A stretch of DNA of 42,152 bases from Chloroflexota bacterium (GTDB lineage Bacteria > Chloroflexota > Limnocylindria > Limnocylindrales > CSP1-4), in NCBI GenBank assembly GCA_021812735.1, contig JAKAMV010000004.1:1-42152 (forward strand), given 5' to 3'. A program made the position numbers and the translations under genes. The notes beneath the pieces are model-generated. The model worked only from the letters and a program-made list of their open reading frames with translations, ran no database searches and had not been told where the DNA came from. Position 1 is the stretch's first letter, and every line of letters begins with the position of its first letter. Shown here one piece after another: positions 1 to 7,489 of the stretch.

Positions 1-383
1 GTGAGCACGATCACGTCGCCGCGGCCGATGTGGCGGCGGCCCCACGAGTAGGCGATGAGGTTCAGGCTCTCGGTGGCGTTGCGCGTCCAGACGATCGTGT
101 GCGGGTCGGACACGCCGATCAGCCGGGCGACCTTCACGCGGGCGCCCTCGTACGCGGCGGTAGCGCGCTCGGAGAGCGCGTAGATGCCGCGGTGCACGTT
201 CGCGTTGTCGTGCCGGTAGTAGTCGTCCATCGCGCGGATGACCGACGTCGGCTTCTGTGAGGTGGCGGCCGAGTCGAGGTAGACCAGCGGGCGCCCGCGC
301 ACTTCCTGGTCCAGGATCGGGAAGTCGGCCCGGAGTGCGTCCGGCTCGAGCGGGGCGGCGACCGGGCGCGTCTGGGTGGTCAT
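1..383 (-). CDS. sufS: Cysteine desulfurase SufS, N-terminal part (cut by window edge)
   Basis: PLP-dependent cysteine desulfurase that would supply sulfur to the SUF iron-sulfur assembly scaffold in the cytoplasm. Read on the minus strand from ATG at 383, the protein begins MTTQTRPVAAPLEP and then shows the typical SufS start: FPILDQEV, PLVYLDSAATSQKP, the DDYYRHDNANVHRG segment and RNATESLNLIAYSWG. Only about 127 residues are inside the window, so the catalytic cysteine and PLP lysine are not visible. It follows sufC by nine bases in the same direction, so it is almost certainly in one operon with sufC and the upstream Rrf2 regulator. The identification is strong because the N-terminal motifs are diagnostic. 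Confidence 0.93.
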   Translation of the reverse strand, partial: MTTQTRPVAAPLEPDALRADFPILDQEVRGRPLVYLDSAATSQKPTSVIRAMDDYYRHDNANVHRGIYALSERATAAYEGARVKVARLIGVSDPHTIVWTRNATESLNLIAYSWGRRHIGRGDVIVL

Positions 384-392
384 CGAGGTCCC

Positions 393-1274
393 CTAGCGGC
401 CGGCGGCTGCGGCTTCGGGCTCCTTCGGGACCGCCAAGTCGTCGTCGGACGTCCCGGCGTCGAGGCCGGCCTCGCGCAGGATCGGGCCGTAGCCCTCCTC
501 CTCAAGGCGGAGCGCTAGGTCCTTGCCGCCGCTGGTCACGATGCGGCCTGCGGCCAGCACGTGCACCACGTCGGGCTGGATGTAGTTGAGCAGCCGCTGG
601 TAGTGCGTGATGAGCAGCACCCCCATGTCGGGGTTGAGCTGCGCGTTCACGCCCTCGGCCACGATCCGCAGCGCGTCGATGTCGAGCCCCGAGTCCGTCT
701 CGTCGAGGATCGCGAACTCCGGCTCCAGCATCGCCATCTGGAGCATCTCGAGGCGCTTCTTCTCGCCGCCCGAGAAGCCGTCGTTGACGTACCGGGTGGC
801 GAAGCTGTCCTCCATCCGCAGGAGCGCCATCTTGGCGCGCATCTTCTTGCGGAAGTCGAGCATCGAGACGCCGCCGCGCATTGGGTCGGTGGGGTCGACG
901 GCGGGGTTCTTGTCGATGCCCTGGAGGCGGGCGTTGAGCGCCGAGCGGATGAAGCTCGCGACGCTCAGGCCCGGGATGGCCGTCGGGTACTGGAACGCGA
1001 GGAACAGGCCCAGGCGGGCGCGCTTGTCGGCCGACAGGCCGAGCAGGTTGCGGCCCTTCCAGAGCACCTCGCCGCCCTTGACCAGGTACGCCGGGTGGCC
1101 CATCAGCGCGTACGACAGGGTGGTCTTGCCCGAGCCGTTGGGACCCATGATCGCGTGGGTCTCGCCCTTCCGGATCGTCAGGTTGATCCCCTGGAGAATC
1201 TCGCGCTCCGGGTTGGCCGCCGGGGCGACCCGGAGGTCACGGATGACGATCTCGCGGTCGGTCGCATCGGTCAC
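393..1274 (-). CDS. sufC: Fe-S cluster assembly ATPase SufC
   Basis: ABC-type ATPase of the SUF complex, which drives cluster assembly on SufB/SufD. The 293-residue protein has Walker A GPNGSGKTT (near residue 44), the ABC signature FSGGEKKR, Walker B FAILDETDSGLD and the H-loop LLITHYQR, all in the order seen in SufC. The C-terminal tail after about residue 265 is longer than usual and rich in Ala, Glu and Asp. It lies between the Rrf2 regulator and sufS on the same strand. No sufB or sufD is seen on the left within the window; they may lie beyond its edge. Confidence 0.96.
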   Translation of the reverse strand: MTDATDREIVIRDLRVAPAANPEREILQGINLTIRKGETHAIMGPNGSGKTTLSYALMGHPAYLVKGGEVLWKGRNLLGLSADKRARLGLFLAFQYPTAIPGLSVASFIRSALNARLQGIDKNPAVDPTDPMRGGVSMLDFRKKMRAKMALLRMEDSFATRYVNDGFSGGEKKRLEMLQMAMLEPEFAILDETDSGLDIDALRIVAEGVNAQLNPDMGVLLITHYQRLLNYIQPDVVHVLAAGRIVTSGGKDLALRLEEEGYGPILREAGLDAGTSDDDLAVPKEPEAAAAGR

Positions 1275-1346
1275 GGAAGTGTGCTCCTGGTGGTTCGCGG
1301 GCGCCGGGGGCGTGGCGTGGGCGGAGGGAGTGGTGTCGTCCTCGAC

Positions 1347-1886
1347 CTACGCGAGTCCAGCCTGGGACGTGGCCGGCTCGCGCGGGTCGAGGACGATGCG
1401 GCGGACTGGGACGAGGTCCGCCAGGGTGAGGGAATCTAGGGTGCCCGTGATGGCGTCGCGCACCTTCACCCAGAGCAGGTTCACGGTGCACCGCGCCGAG
1501 CGGGCGCAAGCGGCGTGGTCAGGGTCGTCCGACGCGCAGAACATCGGGGCGATCGGCCCCTCCAGCGCGCGGAGCACCTCGCCCATCCGGATCTCGGTGG
1601 GCGGGGCGGTCAGCTGGTAGCCGCCGTGGGCGCCGCGGGTGGCGCTGACCAGGCCCGCCTCGCGGAGGCTCGTCACGAGCTGCTCCAGGTAGGCGCGCGG
1701 CAGGTCCTCGTCCGCGGCGATCTCGGACAGGCTGGCGGGCCCGTCTCCGTACCGCCGACCGAGCTGCACCATCAGGCGCACACCGTACTCGCCCTTCGTG
1801 GAGAAGGCGACGGCGCCGGTGCCGTGGTGCTTGGCGCGGTGGGAGGCGGTGGCGGTCAGGGCTCGAGTCCTCGGTTGGTCTGGCAC
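1347..1886 (-). CDS. Rrf2-family transcriptional regulator (SufR/IscR-like)
   Basis: Winged-helix repressor that probably senses iron-sulfur status and controls the downstream suf genes. The Rrf2 core is clear: FSTKGEYGVRLMVQLG, LSEIAADEDLPRAYLEQL (recognition helix region), LREAGLVSATRGAHGGYQL, then a cysteine-bearing segment with Cys at MFCAS, AACARS and ARCTV, which fits the three ligands that hold a [2Fe-2S] cluster in IscR-type members. The start is uncertain. I chose GTG at 1886, which leaves an N-terminal extension of about 30 residues before the conserved core; the frame stays open to 2225 but that stretch crosses the promoter and the casposon end. It is the first gene of the suf operon in this window. 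Confidence 0.85.
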   Translation of the reverse strand: MPDQPRTRALTATASHRAKHHGTGAVAFSTKGEYGVRLMVQLGRRYGDGPASLSEIAADEDLPRAYLEQLVTSLREAGLVSATRGAHGGYQLTAPPTEIRMGEVLRALEGPIAPMFCASDDPDHAACARSARCTVNLLWVKVRDAITGTLDSLTLADLVPVRRIVLDPREPATSQAGLA

Positions 1887-1922
1887 GACAGGTTGCGAGT
1901 GTTCGACAGGTTGCGAGTGTTC
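1887..1922. repeat. 18-bp tandem duplication
   Basis: Two identical 18-bp units (GACAGGTTGCGAGTGTTC) lie head to tail just 5' of the chosen GTG of the Rrf2 gene. They lie in its leader if the promoter below is correct. No function is evident. Confidence 0.8.
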
Positions 1923-2043
1923 GGCTGGACGCCCCGGGCCCGGTCTCGCGCGGTCAGCGGGCCTGGCCCGGAAGCGACTCCCCGACCAGTCGGAGTTCCC
2001 CGGGGGGACGCCCGCGGCGAGAGGGCCGCCGCGCCGGGGAATT

Positions 2044-2095
2044 CCGACCATTCGGGTCGGGATTGAGTCTATATCCGTGCCCGCGAGGTCGTCAA
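2044..2095 (-). promoter_or_regulatory. Candidate suf promoter with inverted-repeat operator
   Basis: On the minus strand TTGACG (2095-2090) and TATAGA (2073-2068) are separated by 16 bases, a plausible sigma70-type promoter for the rrf2-suf operon. A perfect inverted repeat, CCGACC-N5-GGTCGG (2044-2060), sits at the expected start point and is a good candidate for autorepression by the Rrf2 protein. The -35 box overlaps the left casposon target duplication (2091-2105), so the mobile element starts within about 15 bases of it. Seen in sequence; promoter and operator function are inferred. Confidence 0.6.
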
Positions 2096-2105
2096 CGAGG
2101 GGGCG
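2091..2105. repeat. Casposon target-site duplication, left copy
   Basis: The 15-bp sequence GTCAACGAGGGGGCG is identical to 15899-15913. It lies immediately outside the left terminal inverted repeat. A C precedes both copies, so the exact edge is ambiguous by one base. A 14-15 bp duplication is the known footprint of Cas1 casposase integration. Confidence 0.93.
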
Positions 2106-2139
2106 GGGGTAGTAGTTAGAGGGTCTGGAAGTTGCCGCT
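2106..2139 (+). repeat. Casposon left terminal inverted repeat
   Basis: Begins with the 15 bases GGGGTAGTAGTTAGA, identical to the right end read inward. After a divergent 7-bp block, GAAGTTGCCGCT is again identical. Overall 29 of 34 positions match the right repeat. The shared pattern is GTAGTAG, 12 bases, GAAGTTGCCG. Confidence 0.92.
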
Positions 2140-2165
2140 CGACTCCGTCCGCTAACGTGGGGGGA

Positions 2166-3023
2166 ATGACCGAGAGCCTCAATACCAGCATCGACGAGAT
2201 GCGGCGCCGTGAGGCCCACAACCACCCAGCTCTGCGGTTCGGCGTCCCGGCACTGAATGCTGCTCGGAAGCTCGCCGAGTCGGAGTCGTCCGAACTCTTC
2301 GACCTCGCGATTGGCAGCCTCGCCACAGATCCCAAAGGCCTCCTCGAACTATCCCACGCACTCGCCTTGTGGACGGAGGTGATGGCCAGACTTGTCGTCT
2401 CGGGCCCCGGCTCGATCGTGGCAGGAGCGGAGGTGCCTGGGGTTCAACGGCCAACCGACCCGGCGAACCATGCGATCGTCGCTGCCGAGGTGGACGCCTT
2501 GACGTTCTTCTCGATTGGCGACCTAGTCCTGGAGGCGTACGCGCGGGCGGAACTCGCGCGGCGGGGTGACAGAGGGCGAAGCTGGCCCGTGCTGATGCGG
2601 CTCGTCGATGCTGGGCCTGCCACGCGGATACGCGACGCTGCGAGAAGACTCGACGTGAGCCTTAGGCTCGGGCGTACCCGCTTGGTTGCGCACCCCCTCC
2701 CAGCGCATTGGAACTTCACGATCTGGTGGGTCGATGGATCTGTTCTCGTCAGCAGACAGGCTGCTGAGCAACGCCCCAGCGGCCACTTGGTGAACATCAA
2801 CGATCAGCTCGACGATCCATGGCAGTCCGACGAGTCGATGGCGATGCTCCGCCACGTGCTGAGCCACGCAGACAAGTTGGACAAGGCAAATCGGGATCAG
2901 CTGGTGAGCGTCGTCGACGATCTTGGGTTCGTGCCGCCGACGTACGCGTTCATGGTCGCGGACGTTCTGGCACTTGTAAGGGGACTCAGGAGTTCTGTCG
3001 CTGCTCCGCCAGCCAACCCGTAG
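2166..3023 (+). CDS. Hypothetical protein, first gene inside casposon left end
   Basis: About 285 residues from ATG 2166, which follows a G-rich ribosome-binding-like stretch; a GTG at 2157 is an alternative start. I do not recognise the family. The protein is largely helical in appearance, with an acidic N-terminal half (LAESESSELFDLAIGSLA), a repeated pattern of Ala/Leu helices, and a region near residue 190 with FTIWWVDGSVLVS that looks like beta structure. No membrane segment, signal peptide or metal motif is seen. GC content is visibly lower than in the flanking chromosome, which fits cargo of the mobile element. It starts only about 26 bases inside the terminal repeat, so its promoter may lie in the repeat or outside the element. 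Function unknown. Confidence 0.72.
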   Translation: MTESLNTSIDEMRRREAHNHPALRFGVPALNAARKLAESESSELFDLAIGSLATDPKGLLELSHALALWTEVMARLVVSGPGSIVAGAEVPGVQRPTDPANHAIVAAEVDALTFFSIGDLVLEAYARAELARRGDRGRSWPVLMRLVDAGPATRIRDAARRLDVSLRLGRTRLVAHPLPAHWNFTIWWVDGSVLVSRQAAEQRPSGHLVNINDQLDDPWQSDESMAMLRHVLSHADKLDKANRDQLVSVVDDLGFVPPTYAFMVADVLALVRGLRSSVAAPPANP

Positions 3024-3138
3024 ACGCGAGACGGATCTCGCCCAGCGGAGCACCAGGAGCGACGACGTGGCCCCGCGTGGGGGGCATCGTCGAATGGGGA
3101 GACCTCAGACGATACGTTCTATAATCCGGCGCTCCCTA

Positions 3139-3166
3139 TTGACAGGGGGGATAAGAGAGCTACGAT
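3139..3166 (+). promoter_or_regulatory. Possible sigma70-like promoter in the gap before the terminator
   Basis: TTGACA (3139-3144) and TACGAT (3161-3166) are spaced by 16 bases on the plus strand. The only thing downstream on that strand before the terminator at 3198 is about 30-60 bases, so if real it would drive a very short RNA. It may be chance. Confidence 0.3.
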
Positions 3167-3197
3167 CGACTGCAGTGGATAGCGGTTTCCGCTATCG

Positions 3198-3228
3198 GCG
3201 CCGAGGTCCCTTGGGCCTTGGCGCTTTT
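3198..3228 (+). terminator. Rho-independent terminator after the first casposon gene
   Basis: A stem formed by GCGCC (3198-3202) and GGCGC (3220-3224), reinforced by AGG/CCT inside, is followed directly by TTTT on the plus strand. It would end transcripts from the gene at 2166-3023 and separates it from the converging DUF3800 gene, whose stop codon overlaps the T-run. Confidence 0.65.
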
Positions 3229-4159
3229 AGTTTCCCGTCATCTGGCCTGACGAGGCGACCACTGCTCTGTGCTCCAAGACTGCTTCGCGGAGATCCGAAT
3301 CCGGGAACACCTTGATGCCGAACTTCCCCATTCGCCCGTCACCACGGCAGTACGTGTGCCGCCCGAAGATCCCCCACCTCCCGGGCGAAGTCTCGCACCC
3401 GTCGCGCACCCATTCGTAGATGTCGCGCGAAAGCATGTCTGCGAGTTCCATCGGATCAGAACCCTGCTTGGGGGTGAAGCGCAGCCCCGTCTCAAGCCAC
3501 TGCCGGAATGCGGAGTCAGCGACCCACTGGGTGCCGTTGAGGAGAATGTCGACGAAATCGCGCTGGTGTTCCGCGTCTTCCCGCGGGCCTTGGCTCTCGA
3601 ACGTGACCCGAGCCAGCGTCCGGTCCGCGCTCGTGCTCGCCAGGTAGTCCACGTACCGCTCGAGCAGCATCTGGATCGAGACGGAGTAGACGTCGGTGGG
3701 CAGATAAGGGTCGATACCCGTCTCTGCGAACTCTCGCCGAAAAGCGGCCTTCCGAATCCCGACGCCGAAGCACGTGAAGGCCGAACCTTCGACGAGTTGG
3801 TCGAGGGCGGCATCGAACTCAGCTTGGCGCTGAGCGTCGCCGCCGAAGTTGAAGATGCCGTCTCGCTGTCGCATCTTGGGTTCGTGGAACGTGAGATCAG
3901 CCCGGCCGAAGAACTCGACCTTCAGCTCGTCGGCTCGGCGCCGGTAGTCGTCCGCGGCCGCCCCACGCATCGAGACGCCGGCGAGGGCGAAGAAGGACCA
4001 TGTCTCATCGTTCGCGATCCCCGACTTGCCCGACTCGTCGAGGAAGAGGTGGTGTCGCTGATCGTCGCTCGCCTGGCGTATCGGGCCACCCTTGAACCGT
4101 TTGCGTGGCTCAATCCGCCCCTCTGCCCGAAGCAGCTCGCTATGCTCCGCTTCCGCCAC
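3227..4159 (-). CDS. DUF3800 family protein
   Basis: The protein carries the DUF3800 hallmark near residue 37, HHLFLDESGKSG, with the conserved Asp-Glu-Ser-Gly that resembles an RNase H-like active-site start, followed by WSFFALAGVSM, then a C-terminal half with charged helices. DUF3800 proteins are frequent in phages and other mobile elements and are suspected nucleases, but no activity is established for this one. The annotated start is GTG at 4159; the frame is open back to about 4380 without an ATG or GTG and the upstream translation looks protein-like (charged helices such as LSRRRAQLLAEAGRLGHALR), so a rare start or a lost start codon is possible. It follows cas1 in the same direction and may be co-transcribed with it. 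Confidence 0.82.
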   Translation of the reverse strand: MAEAEHSELLRAEGRIEPRKRFKGGPIRQASDDQRHHLFLDESGKSGIANDETWSFFALAGVSMRGAAADDYRRRADELKVEFFGRADLTFHEPKMRQRDGIFNFGGDAQRQAEFDAALDQLVEGSAFTCFGVGIRKAAFRREFAETGIDPYLPTDVYSVSIQMLLERYVDYLASTSADRTLARVTFESQGPREDAEHQRDFVDILLNGTQWVADSAFRQWLETGLRFTPKQGSDPMELADMLSRDIYEWVRDGCETSPGRWGIFGRHTYCRGDGRMGKFGIKVFPDSDLREAVLEHRAVVASSGQMTGN

Positions 4160-4398
4160 CGTCGCCAGCAGGGTCCGGAGCCCATCGGAGTCGAAATCGG
4201 CTCGGTCCAGAAGGACCCGCAGCGCATGGCCAAGTCGCCCGGCTTCGGCCAGAAGTTGCGCACGGCGTCTCGACAGCCGTCTGCCTTCCGAATCGCCGAT
4301 CGGCTGTTCAGGCGGCTGTTGCCCGGCAGGCTGCGTGATCGGTATCCCCCGGTTTCGCCAGCGAGAAGTGGGCCTAGATTAGCGCTCGCGCATTGAGA

Positions 4399-6006
4399 TC
4401 AGCGCATCGTGCGTGCACGGGGCTGATCTGCGACAGTCCCCAGCCGCTCCCACCACATGGGGTGCGGCACCACCAGCCCCTTCTTGATGCGCCGGCAGTA
4501 GTTCTCGGACAGCCCCGTCGCCTCCACCAGCTCGCGCACCGGCACATCCGCGAGCCGGGGCAGGACGTCCCGCCCGAAGGCGTCCGGGTCCTTGGGCCAC
4601 TTGTGCCCCCGCTGCCAGTCGCGCGCCTCGGCGACCCTGTCCGATGCCGCCACCCGCAGGCGGCCCCGCCCCTCTTCGGTGAGCGCAGCCGCCCCCTCGG
4701 CATGGCGCCGCCGGAGCACCTCGGTCCCTGCGGCAACGAATGCGCCCAGCCCGTGCGCCCGGGCCGCTTCCTCGCATGCATCAGAGCATGTGCCCCTACC
4801 GCCCCGGGTCGGTGACCCGCACTCCACGCACGATCGGCGGGCGGATACCCGGGGCGCATTGCCGCCCCGGAACGCACCGCCCCGCCCCGCGCTTCGATTC
4901 CGCCCGTTGATCGGGGTGGGCGCCTTGCGGCGCCACGACGGTGCCCGGGCCGGTGGGGGCGCATCCACCGATCCCCGCTCGAGCATGCGGGCCACGTCCT
5001 CGGCGACGCGGCCGACGGCAAAGCCCCACTGCGGGACCGATTGCGCGAGATCACGGGCCAGCGTCGGCGTGATCCGACACACCTCTTGCCGGGTCTCGTG
5101 GAAGTCCGACGCGGCGAAGATGCGCCGCGCGACCAGATCGAGCACGTGCCGGTCAACCTCGGGCCGGACGGGCTCCATCAGGTCGGCCGCCAGGGAGTCC
5201 CGGTTGAGCTGGTCCGCGTGCAGGACCCCGAGCCCAGGGTCGAGCCCGACCACCCGTGCGGCAATCGACGCCTCCCCCTCGAGCAGGGCGTAGAGGTAGT
5301 TCAGGAGGGCGTTCGCCGGGTTCGCGGCGAGCCGCGGACCCCCGGTCAGCGGCGAGCTCCTCGCCCCGAACGTCCGCCAGTGGGCCGGCACCCTCGCCTC
5401 GTCGCGGCGCGCCCAGCGCAGGGGGAGGGCAGACCACGCCGACCAGTAGGCGGCCGCAGCCGCGGCCTCCGTGACCCGCACCTCATCTCGTGAGGTCGCG
5501 ACGCGAAGCCGAGCCTGTGCGCCGTCGATCGCATCGGGGACCCACGCCTCGACCGGGACGAGGCGCCCGAGCTCGTGGAGGGTGCCGGCCTGCCCGGCGA
5601 GCTTGCTGGTGATCAGCTCACGCGCGATTCCATTGCCCAGCGGGGTGTTCAGCGCCACCGCCTGGGCCCGCCGGAGCGGCGGCCGGTCGGTGCCCAGCGG
5701 CCCGAATGCTGCGAGGACCCGACCGTCCTCGTCGAGTTGGAGGTACCCCGCCCCGACATCAGCCAGCCAGCGGATTGCGTCGAAGCTGATCGCGCCGGTG
5801 TGCCCCAGCACGACGAGCCGGCGCAGGCCGCCCGTGGCGCGGTGGACGATCGCCTCCCGGCGGTCGCGACCGATCCCGTCGGCTACTCGGAGCTGGCCGC
5901 GCCAGACGCGGACCGAGAGGCCGTAGCCCGAAAGGGTGAGGACCCCGTGTGGGGGTGTGAGGTCGGCTGGCCAGGCGGCCAGCGAATCGATAGCCTCAGG
6001 GCGCAT
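4399..6006 (-). CDS. cas1: Casposase: Cas1-family integrase with C-terminal zinc finger and HTH
   Basis: A 535-residue Cas1 homologue, the likely integrase of the casposon: it would bind the terminal repeats, cut and join them to a new target with a ~15-bp staggered duplication. The N-terminal beta domain covers about 20-110 (GVLTLSGYGLSV, LRRLVVLGHTGAISFDAIRWL). The catalytic helical domain has NPANALLNYLYALLEGE, GLDPGLGVLHAD and SLAADLMEPVRPEVDR, giving the metal-binding set E245, H263 and E278. After about residue 345 comes a basic linker, then a zinc finger (C393, C396, C407, C411) and a C-terminal HTH (VLPRLADVPVRELVEATGLS, YCRRIKKGLVVPHP). CRISPR Cas1 is normally near 300-350 residues and lacks this tail. 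No cas2 or array is nearby. A 58-bp gap with a hairpin separates it from the gene upstream on the same strand. Confidence 0.95.
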   Translation of the reverse strand: MRPEAIDSLAAWPADLTPPHGVLTLSGYGLSVRVWRGQLRVADGIGRDRREAIVHRATGGLRRLVVLGHTGAISFDAIRWLADVGAGYLQLDEDGRVLAAFGPLGTDRPPLRRAQAVALNTPLGNGIARELITSKLAGQAGTLHELGRLVPVEAWVPDAIDGAQARLRVATSRDEVRVTEAAAAAAYWSAWSALPLRWARRDEARVPAHWRTFGARSSPLTGGPRLAANPANALLNYLYALLEGEASIAARVVGLDPGLGVLHADQLNRDSLAADLMEPVRPEVDRHVLDLVARRIFAASDFHETRQEVCRITPTLARDLAQSVPQWGFAVGRVAEDVARMLERGSVDAPPPARAPSWRRKAPTPINGRNRSAGRGGAFRGGNAPRVSARRSCVECGSPTRGGRGTCSDACEEAARAHGLGAFVAAGTEVLRRRHAEGAAALTEEGRGRLRVAASDRVAEARDWQRGHKWPKDPDAFGRDVLPRLADVPVRELVEATGLSENYCRRIKKGLVVPHPMWWERLGTVADQPRARTMR

Positions 6007-6028
6007 GCGGACTTAACCTCCGTGTGCC

Positions 6029-6062
6029 ATGCCCCCGGGCTGTTAGCGCAGCCGCGGGGGCG
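6029..6062 (-). promoter_or_regulatory. Strong hairpin between the upstream gene and cas1
   Basis: The 58-bp gap before cas1 contains complementary arms GCCCCCGGGCT and AGCCGCGGGGGC around a loop of about 8 bases. No T-run follows on either strand, so it is more likely an mRNA processing or attenuation element, or an inverted repeat bound by protein, than a simple terminator. Confidence 0.45.
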
Positions 6063-6064
6063 CT

Positions 6065-6937
6065 TCAGTTGTCGCTCGAATTGTCCTCCCCCAAGCCTCC
6101 GACGTCACTACCTCCGGAGCGGGTCACCTCCGCAAGCGCCATCCTGAGGTCGAGGCACGATCCGTCCATAACCGGGGCCCGCGGCCCCTCGAGGGCGAGG
6201 AAGCCGGGGTCCGTCAACCACTCCGCGACGCGCAACATGCCTGGGGCCGCTCTGGCTGCCGCCCACTCGACGCGGGCCCGGGCGAACGCGTCGCCGTCGA
6301 GCCGGTCGAAGGCCACGCGCGGGTCCGCCATGGCGAGCAGCACCTCGAGCACCCCCTCCGGGCCGAGCGACGCCGCTCCATCGGACGAGCTCGACCCCGG
6401 CGGCTCCATGACTGCCCGCAAGGCGATGAGGAGCTCCTCGTTCGAGGCTTGGGCCCTGTATGCGAAGTCGGCCTCGAAGAGATCGGCAACACCTCTACGG
6501 AGCCTCTTCACCGCGCGGTCCTCCCTGCCCGGTTCCGCGAGGTGACCGACGACAAGGACGGCATCGCGCTCGGCCGCGGCGCGTGACGAGTGCCGGGGAC
6601 CCTTGGCCCATGTCGCCAGGGCGCGGCGGACCTGCGGGAGCGGCACGGTGGCATCGTCCCCGCGAAGCCAGACCCAGACGGGGAGGTCGCATAGCCGCGC
6701 GTGCCGCGTGTAGGCCGACCGGCTGTGCAGCCACAGCAGCAGGCGCCAGAGTGTGAGCTGCGAGTCGGACCACGCGCGCTGGGCGCGACCCTGCCCGCGC
6801 CCCAGGCCGCGGCCGAGCGCCGGCCGGTCCATGAGTCCCGCGGCGACCCACCGCCGGAGCATCCGCTCGCTGGCGTCGTAGCCCCAGTCCGCCGCGTGGC
6901 GGATGAGGTCGGCAGCCGTGTGTCTGCCGGCCGGCAT
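6065..6937 (-). CDS. Casposon protein with N-terminal MerR-like helix-turn-helix
   Basis: A 290-residue protein from ATG 6937. The N-terminus (HTAADLIRHAADWGYDASER, MLRRWVAAGLMDRP) looks like a MerR-type winged HTH, followed by a Gly/Arg-rich linker (GRGLGRGQGRAQRAW) and a tryptophan-rich helix LTLWRLLLWLHSRSAYTRH. The rest is helical and acidic with a low-complexity stretch (PPGSSSSDGAASLGPEG) near residue 200. I cannot assign a function; a regulator of element genes or an accessory DNA-binding factor for transposition is the most reasonable guess. It is directly upstream of cas1 on the same strand and diverges from the HTH-HNH-polB operon, with a repeat-bearing control region in between. 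Confidence 0.75.
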   Translation of the reverse strand: MPAGRHTAADLIRHAADWGYDASERMLRRWVAAGLMDRPALGRGLGRGQGRAQRAWSDSQLTLWRLLLWLHSRSAYTRHARLCDLPVWVWLRGDDATVPLPQVRRALATWAKGPRHSSRAAAERDAVLVVGHLAEPGREDRAVKRLRRGVADLFEADFAYRAQASNEELLIALRAVMEPPGSSSSDGAASLGPEGVLEVLLAMADPRVAFDRLDGDAFARARVEWAAARAAPGMLRVAEWLTDPGFLALEGPRAPVMDGSCLDLRMALAEVTRSGGSDVGGLGEDNSSDN

Positions 6938-7027
6938 TACAAGTGACCGCGCATCTGCGACCGATTCTTACATGTGACCGCGCGGCTAGGAGGCTCCTGG
7001 AACCGGTTCCGGGCGCATGTTTCGTCC
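6938..7027. promoter_or_regulatory. Divergent control region with direct repeats
   Basis: Two near-identical words, ACAAGTGACCGCGC (6939-6952) and ACATGTGACCGCGC (6970-6983), sit about 31 bases apart, three turns of the helix, between the divergent cas1 and polB gene groups. This spacing fits a cooperative binding site for one of the two HTH proteins that flank it. Regulatory use is inferred. Confidence 0.45.
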
Positions 7028-7489
7028 ATGGCACATCGAGCCCGCCGACCACCCGACCCCGCCGCCCGCGAGCGCGCCCTCGACGCGCTGGCGCTGTCGC
7101 GGCGCACGGGGGTCTCGCTCACGCGGGCCGCCCGCCTGACAGACACCACGCGCCGCACGGTCCTGCGCCACGCGGGGCGCGGCTTCCGCCGCGAGGGGCG
7201 CCGCTGGGCGCCCCGGGCGTTCGACCGCATCCCGCGCGAGATGACCGCGCTCACGCCGCGCGGACCGGAGCTCGTCGTCGTGCGCGACTCCCGGACCGCC
7301 TCGCTCCTGGCAGAGCACGCCAACGCGGTCCGCCACTATCTCCACACCGGCGATGACGAGCGCCTCCGGGAGCTGCGCCGCCGCATGTTCCACCTCGGTG
7401 GCCGCACGGTCGTCTTGGTCGCCGACGAGGAGCTCATCGACCGGCTCGCCGCCGGCGGCGAGCTCCACTACGAACTGTACGCTCGATGA
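7028..7489 (+). CDS. Small HTH protein of casposon polB operon
   Basis: About 153 residues from ATG 7028 (an upstream GTG at 6974 is possible but would overlap the control region). The N-terminal half contains RERALDALALSRRTGVSLT and AARLTDTTRRTVLRHAG, a clear helix-turn-helix of the resolvase/sigma-4 type. The C-terminal half (ELVVVRDSRTASLLAEHANA, VRHYLHTGDDERLRELRR, GRTVVLVADEELIDRLA) has a conserved look I associate with a family of HTH proteins found on high-GC mobile elements. Its stop codon overlaps the start of the HNH gene (ATGA), so the two are translationally coupled. HTH proteins are common partners of PolB and Cas1 in casposons; a role in regulation or end recognition is inferred. 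Confidence 0.8.
   Translation: MAHRARRPPDPAARERALDALALSRRTGVSLTRAARLTDTTRRTVLRHAGRGFRREGRRWAPRAFDRIPREMTALTPRGPELVVVRDSRTASLLAEHANAVRHYLHTGDDERLRELRRRMFHLGGRTVVLVADEELIDRLAAGGELHYELYAR

Noticed and set aside
211..217. GTAGTAG near the suf genes as another casposon end
   Set aside because: It lies in sufS coding sequence and no GAAGTTGCCG follows at 12 bases.
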